A stretch of 64,000 bases of DNA from positions 198,469,542-198,533,541 of the forward strand of contig OZ005648.1 of the NCBI GenBank assembly GCA_963930645.1, in the 5' to 3' direction. The DNA comes from Salticus scenicus (lineage: Eukaryota > Arthropoda > Arachnida > Araneae > Salticidae). The translations under genes and the position numbers were made by a program. A model generated the notes under the pieces. The model searched no databases. It was not told the DNA's origin and saw nothing but the letters and a program-made list of their open reading frames with translations. Shown piece by piece: positions 58,217 through 64,000 of the stretch (position 1 is the first letter of the stretch; every line of letters begins with the position of its first letter).

Positions 58217-59101
58217 TATTATCATAAATGGAAAGCAAAGCTTTTTTTTAGAAAAATTTATAAATTTTAATTTTTGTGTAAATTGTTTATATAGTATTAT
58301 TATAGATATTTTAAAGCATATTTAGGTTAAAGTAAGATTTTTTCAAAGTAAAATATCTGTAGAAATATTATGTTTGAAGGTTGAGGCTGAGGTTAAGTGT
58401 GTTTAACTTTGCACTAGAGTTGCGCTATGAGAATTGGTAACGGTCTGAATTTACCATCACCACTAAGGACAAAATTCTTTGTAATTTAATTTTGTCTGAG
58501 TACTACAATGAATTGGTTTTCCACATGCAATACTATCTGAGTTTTTACTTTTTGTAGTCCTAGAATGGCAACAGCCGTTTTATATTTGAGTATTATTATT
58601 ATTATTATTATTATTTTGCTTTCAGTCCTGAATAAATACGCCTGCCATCAAGATCCCTTGAATGTAGTTTGTTTCTTAATCGAAAAATTTACATGTTTAT
58701 TTTTAGAATTATTTATTAACTTTTCACTCTATATTACTGGACCATTCTATTTATATAAACCTTTATTCCTGCTGGCCAAACTGTACTAAAACAAATAAAC
58801 TGACTTTGCTCATCTAGAAAACGAATACTGTTTATATTTCCAATACAGTCGGTCAATATACGAAACAATTGCAAAATTCCTTGAAGTGTGTTTGTATTGG
58901 TGTAGTATATTTTTCCATTTGTATTAAATTTTCTATGTTAGGGTATGTTCCCCATGTTAGTACACGAAACCATTCAAAATAATTCGAAAGCATTACAGTT
59001 ATTGAATTAAACTAATTTAGTAATAATGTTATGCATTCCCAATTTGAATATATAAATTTCCCGCATTAATATAAAAATTGTTTTACAAAAAATTGCGTAT
59101 A
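58217..59101. other. Intergenic DNA
   Basis: No gene recognised. ATT repeat at about 58590-58614. The frame at 58565-58789 is hydrophobic because it translates this low-complexity DNA. Confidence 0.55.
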
Positions 59102-59316
59102 CAGTCGGCAGCAAAAGTATCCGAGCAATAGCAAAAAATCTTATATAAAAAAAGCCCACTTAATACTGTTTTGTTAAATAAATCCTTGTCGAATCATGTT
59201 CTTAGACTGACTAAGAATAGGATTCGATAAGGATTTATTTAACAAAACTGTATTAAGCGTACTTTTTTTTAACATAGGAATTTTTGCTATTGCTTGGATA
59301 CTTTTGCTGCCGACTG
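59102..59316. mobile_element. Palindromic CAGTCGGCAG MITE
   Basis: 215 bp, CAGTCGGCAGCAAAAGTATCC to GGATACTTTTGCTGCCGACTG, TA at 59100-59101 and 59317-59318. The centre is GTTCTTAGACTGACTAAGAA. Arms agree almost base for base with each other and with the copies at 50946 and 53233. Confidence 0.94.
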
Positions 59317-59584
59317 TAAGTAAGATGATTAGAAGTCCTCGAATCTCGAGGATAGTCTTCGAAATCTACCTTTTCTCCCCAAAAATTAGAACACATTTGA
59401 GGAAGCCGGTTATAAAGTTCTTAATATTTTAATATAATTATTTATTACATGTATAATAAATAAGCTGAAATAAATGCTTTCAGGCATTTTATACATAAAA
59501 ATTACTAAAATTGGGCAATTTAAGGTGATTAATTTATTTTGTCCACGAGATTCGGGGATGCCGCCATATTTGTCCATAAATTCA

Positions 59585-59619
<35 letters not shown>

Positions 59620-61199
59620 ATCGTTCTTTGCATTGATATCCCTTTAGTGGTAACCCTAATAAATCTCGGTAAGACATAGTGACTAATTTCTCTTTTTGAT
59701 GGAAAACATTAAAATATGTGTGATGCCTCTTTTCTATTTGTTACTTAATTTTTCTTTGAAAAACAAATTTTTAAAGAAGATTCGAAACAGGGATTAGTAT
59801 AACCGATTTTATAGGTGCTTTCACCCTGTCGTTTTTTTTTTTTTTTTTACAGTAAGCCTTTATTTTAACTATTATATTCTACACGTTTAGTAAAAAATAC
59901 CTTAGTTTTTAATAGTAGTAAATTTAAAATTTTTGAAAATTGCAAAATATTTTTTTTCGTCTGAAATCAGAGTGTTTAATGATGCAAAACAAATACATTT
60001 TTCGAGAAATTTCGGAAAACGAACTCTGTGATTCTATCCATGTTTCGTTAAAAAAATATATATATAATTTACAATTAAAAAAGGTCACCCGGCTTGAAAT
60101 TTGCTTACTCCAAATTTTTAATTGATTACATATTTTATACATGCTGCTTTTTGCATGCCATGCCTTCATTTTACATATATATACAAAATATGATAATGCA
60201 GAACAATTACATTATTCAGAGACATTTAAATAAGTAACATTGTTTTTTCCCTCTTTGTTTAAATAGCTGGACACTGTTTCTCCATTCATGTTTCCAAGTC
60301 TTTAAAATATGAGTATTTTGCAATGCAAAAAAGCCACACGCTTCGAACTTAGAGTCTCCAAATTTCGCGTTAGCATACAAATGACGTGCTTCGCCATTTG
60401 TTAGCCTTTAAATGGCCTTTGTCAGAGTATCTGAATACCAAAAATGGCCGTTACTCCAATATATGGCAAAATAAATGTTCGACTCTTGTGGACTTATTCC
60501 TCGAGCACGTATAAAAGGAATCTTGTATTTCTGTTATGTTCCAAAGAGTTTGTACCCTTCATGACTTGATTCATAAAATTTCAGTTTAGTCACAAAATTA
60601 TTCAATGTTAAGATGCTCATAGGAGAATAAAATGCTGATAAGAAAGTAAAGTTTAAGAATTTCAAATTCGAATTTGGCGTAATTATTACTATTTCAAACG
60701 AAATATGAAAATTGCATTTCGCATGAGAAATGCAATTTTAAATACTAAATGTTAAATTTTTAATTTTTAATGTTAGTAAAATAATATGTTAAATATTAAT
60801 AAAAGATAATGTTTATTATTCTACGAATAAATCATTGATAAGATTAAAATGGCAGAAAATATTCTAAATTTTTAATTTTTAATAATACTGTTATACTAGA
60901 TATTTCGATTAGATTCTAGCTTCGAGCAATAGTTTAAATAATTTTGTTTTAATTAGAACCTTTTAATTTTAAATTGGGATATTTTGAGAACTAATATTTA
61001 ATAACATTATAATAATTGACTTTTGTTTTAATTTTAGTATGACACATGCATGAAAAACAAACAAAATTTCAATAATCAGATTTGTTCTTCCTTTCTGTTT
61101 TTTTTTTTTTTTTTTTTTTTTTTTCCCAAGTTGATTGACAAGATTTAAAACCTCTAGTTAAGTAATTAAATAATTTTTACCAAATTTCCTTGTCTCAAT
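59317..61199. other. AT-rich intergenic DNA
   Basis: No gene recognised. Long poly(A) near 59587-59615 and poly(T) near 59831-59849 and 61100-61124. Confidence 0.55.
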
Positions 61200-61300
61200 A
61201 TTAGCCGAAATGTTCTGCTCCCAAATATGGTTAACGGAAAGTGCTCAGTTCGATCCCAGGTCGCGCTCGTCGGCTTAGCTGTTCGTATTCCATGGTTTTT
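61200..61300 (+). repeat. Possible SINE fragment
   Basis: GCTCAGTTCGATCCCAGGTCGCGCTCGTCGG near 61241-61272 contains a B-box-like core in GC-richer DNA; no A box or tail is clear. Confidence 0.3.
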
Positions 61301-64000
61301 TCTTCATTAAATTCTTCTATTTTTTCTTCATTCTAAATTTACATAACATTGAAATAAAAATTTCTAAACTATCGAACGACGTATCGAAGTTCCAAACAGA
61401 AGGATTACAAAAAGATAAGAACATTCATACAACGCCATTTCTTAAAAATCCTTCGAAATAAAAATTTCTTAAAAATAGTTTGGAAAAAAAAAATCACCGT
61501 TTTCTAACTACAGTAATAAACTTAAAGAACATTTCTATTTCTTCTTAAAATACAGAAGGAGAAATAAAATGAAGTTTCTGCCATAGAATAGAAGTGATAA
61601 GTATATTTCGGTAATACATTTCTTTTGTTAATATTGCATTTCCTATCTTTTCAAATTTCCTATCTTTCAAAAATGTTTAGTTTAAATTTTGATCGAAACT
61701 CTGATGGTAAAATTTAAATTTATAGTTAAGAATTTTCGAAAATATATTGTAAATATTTTATTTCATGTATTAATTTCTATTTCTACATGCAAAAAAAAAA
61801 AAAAGATAAAAGAGTTTTAATCGGTTATAGCTAGCCTTATAAGTAGGTCAATCATCTTGTAAGCAAGACAAAAATAGATACTTCGAAACGTCACATTTAG
61901 CAAACTCTATTTTTCAATGACACATTTACGAGATTCGATACATCTTGTGACGTCAATGAATTAAAACAAAATTTATGTTACATAAAAACAATTTTAAAAT
62001 TAATTACAATTTTACTTTTCTAAGTAATATGAAAATTACTACAATATAGTTTCGAGAAAAATAAATATAATCATTATTATAGAAAAGGAAATCTTCAAAC
62101 AGTCAACTTTCCTGCAAGTTGACTGCCCTTTATGTACTCCAGATGACGTAAAATAACAAAGATAAACAGTTTCGTTATTTTTAACTAACTAATTGATAAC
62201 GAAAACAATATTACTTAAATTAGTCTCCAATCTTTCAACTTGCAATTACTTCTTGACATCCTTTTTTTATTTCCAAAATCAGAACTAAACATCTTAATCG
62301 AATTAGCCAAAGAAGACTTACAGTTTCATCAAGGCTAAAATAGGCTCCTGCTACTCAGCTGCTCTGTCATTCGGCTAAACCGTAAGCTGCTAATCCTTAA
62401 TTTAACCCGTTACCTTTTGATTATGTTTTCGCGATATCAGTAAATATTTGTAAAATTCGAAGTTTTTCGAAAAATATATTTTAATATTTGGTGAATACTT
62501 TTGACGAATGCATCGGATTTGTCTAAAATTACATATGCCATAATGAGGAATCTGCACACATGGGGGATTTGAACAAAATCCTATTTGTCGTAGTTTTAGG
62601 CCCATAAATTTCAAAATGTTTATTAAAAATGCAAAAGAAGTTCTTATTAATTTTAAAAATTAACTTAAAATTAACCAAAAATCACGTGACTTCGAAACGC
62701 TGCCTGATGTCACACTTTATGATGCTTCAATGTTTACATTTTGTTAGCCTAGTTAGCAAGTAGCAATTCGTTTTAACTTTCGTAATTATCAATCGTTTAT
62801 GTGATTTATGAGCATTTCTTTTCATCTTATAATCATTTAATATCATTATCACAAATTTCCATTATTTTTATTTTCCATAGTTTTCTTTTCATGGCGGTTG
62901 TCCAATGTTTTCGTTTAATAGGATCCTGTGGAACGCTAAAGAAAGCTTTTGAGAAGCATTAGCCGTTGTATAAGTGCAGAGTGGTACAATACAATATTTA
63001 TACTAAAATTTTTTAATATCCGTCATTATTATAAAATACAAAACCTATTTCACTGATTCAAGAAGCAAAGCAAAGCACGAAATCGAATGTAAACAACGAT
63101 TACTCTCCCATTTGTTGACATAAAAAGTGACGTCACGATATATTATACTGTATTTTCTCGATACAGTAAATAGTGCGATGTTAAAATTGTTAAAAATCAG
63201 TAATTAGATTTCAAATAAAGGAAATGTATGTATTTATTTTCTTAGCCTTTATTTTCTATTATGTAAGAATAAAATCAGAAAATATGCAAATTCCTCATTC
63301 ACATGCCAATATTGAAGAAGATTAATTTTAATTAAGTTATAAATAACAAACCTTTTCGTGGTAGTTTCGTTTTACTTGATAAATGAAAATATTCAGTTTC
63401 ATATAAAATGTCGTTAGACTTAACAAAGTTAAGAACTATTTGTAAAAAAAAGAAATTTCAGGAAGTAGCTTTAGTATTCACAGCTATATCTTAAACAGGA
63501 ATAGATTTTTATGCGAAAAAATAGCAAGTGTAAAATATTTTCCAATTTAAACGAATGGTACATTACCATTACTTCGGCATACGCAATTGCCAACTGGGTA
63601 AATTAGCTGAAGGATACTCTTAACTTTTATTTATGTATTATAAATAGAATTTTCAATCTTTTATTATTTTAAGTACCATATCAGATCATCGATAGCGGGA
63701 AAAATGTTGCTTTTCATTATATAAAACCTCTTGTTGAAAACTGTATTTAAAACTCTGTTTTAATGTTAAACGATTGAATAATATAAGCGCTAATCTTCAT
63801 ACTTATTTAATAATTCATAAAAACGTATAGATGTAAAGTTTGTTTATATTGCTAAATATAGGAAATATTTACATATATAATCATAATAGGAATAAAAATT
63901 TGTATCATAGGTTAGATTAACTATCAACAATCAATCTATCAATCTATCTATATTTTTGTTCAAATAAAAAAAAAAGTCGGTGACTGATGATGGATTTCAC
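61301..64000. other. AT-rich intergenic DNA
   Basis: No gene or recognised repeat; frames such as 62402-62614 show no domain. Confidence 0.55.

Overview
This window is eukaryotic, AT-rich, repeat-dense DNA with no host protein-coding gene that I can support. Arthropod origin is likely and a spider or other chelicerate is my best guess. That rests on Tc1/mariner elements, an RNase H-bearing jockey/R1/LOA-like non-LTR retrotransposon, Penelope-like debris, tRNA-derived SINE pieces and very many A/T homopolymers and microsatellites. It is not proven by any single-copy gene. Nearly everything describable is mobile or repetitive DNA.

Layout. 0-10 kb: AT-rich DNA with a hairpin-headed repeat (family A copy 1, 1998-2988), a related short one (family C, 6369-6620) and microsatellites. 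10-12.7 kb: a decayed Tc1-like transposase interrupted by a complete young Tc1-like element (10745-12172, intact 340-aa transposase with an unusual D-to-E spacing), followed by a TA-flanked MITE. 14-15 kb: three tandem copies of a hairpin/CAGACAGA repeat (family D). 15.97-26.67 kb: the main object of the window, a non-LTR retrotransposon of about 10.7 kb if the leading array belongs to it. It has a roughly 4-kb array of about 134-bp monomers organised in about 400-bp and 1.2-kb higher-order units, a leader, ORF1 (gag-like, three zinc knuckles), ORF2 (endonuclease, reverse transcriptase, RNase H, C-terminal Cys motif), a 3' UTR and a poly(A) tail. ORF2 is open except for five frame breaks, each explained by loss of one base in a homopolymer.

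28.7-36.7 kb: family A copy 2, a truncated family D copy cut by a 512-bp TA-flanked MITE, a Penelope-like GIY-YIG fragment, family B elements with about 174-bp internal tandem repeats, a GC-rich hairpin, a SINE tail and a G-run minisatellite. 38.4-48.8 kb: tandem duplications, a Helitron-like element, a MITE in a TA microsatellite, a hammerhead-ribozyme-like motif, a TTAA-flanked foldback element, a second locus of the G-run minisatellite, a hAT-type MITE with a perfect 8-bp target duplication, and SINE fragments. 50.9-59.3 kb: four more copies of the CAGTCGGCAG MITE family, one of them split by a degraded Tc1-like transposon with its TA duplication intact. 59.3-64 kb: plain AT-rich DNA.

How parts work together: only the Tc1-like transposase gene is uninterrupted as read, and the non-LTR element would be nearly intact if its homopolymer frameshifts are sequence errors. 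The MITEs with TA, TTAA and 8-bp duplications must have been moved by mariner, piggyBac-like and hAT-type transposases encoded elsewhere. The least explained material is the set of hairpin-headed, microsatellite-containing, internally tandem elements (families A-E) and the higher-order monomer array in front of the retrotransposon.
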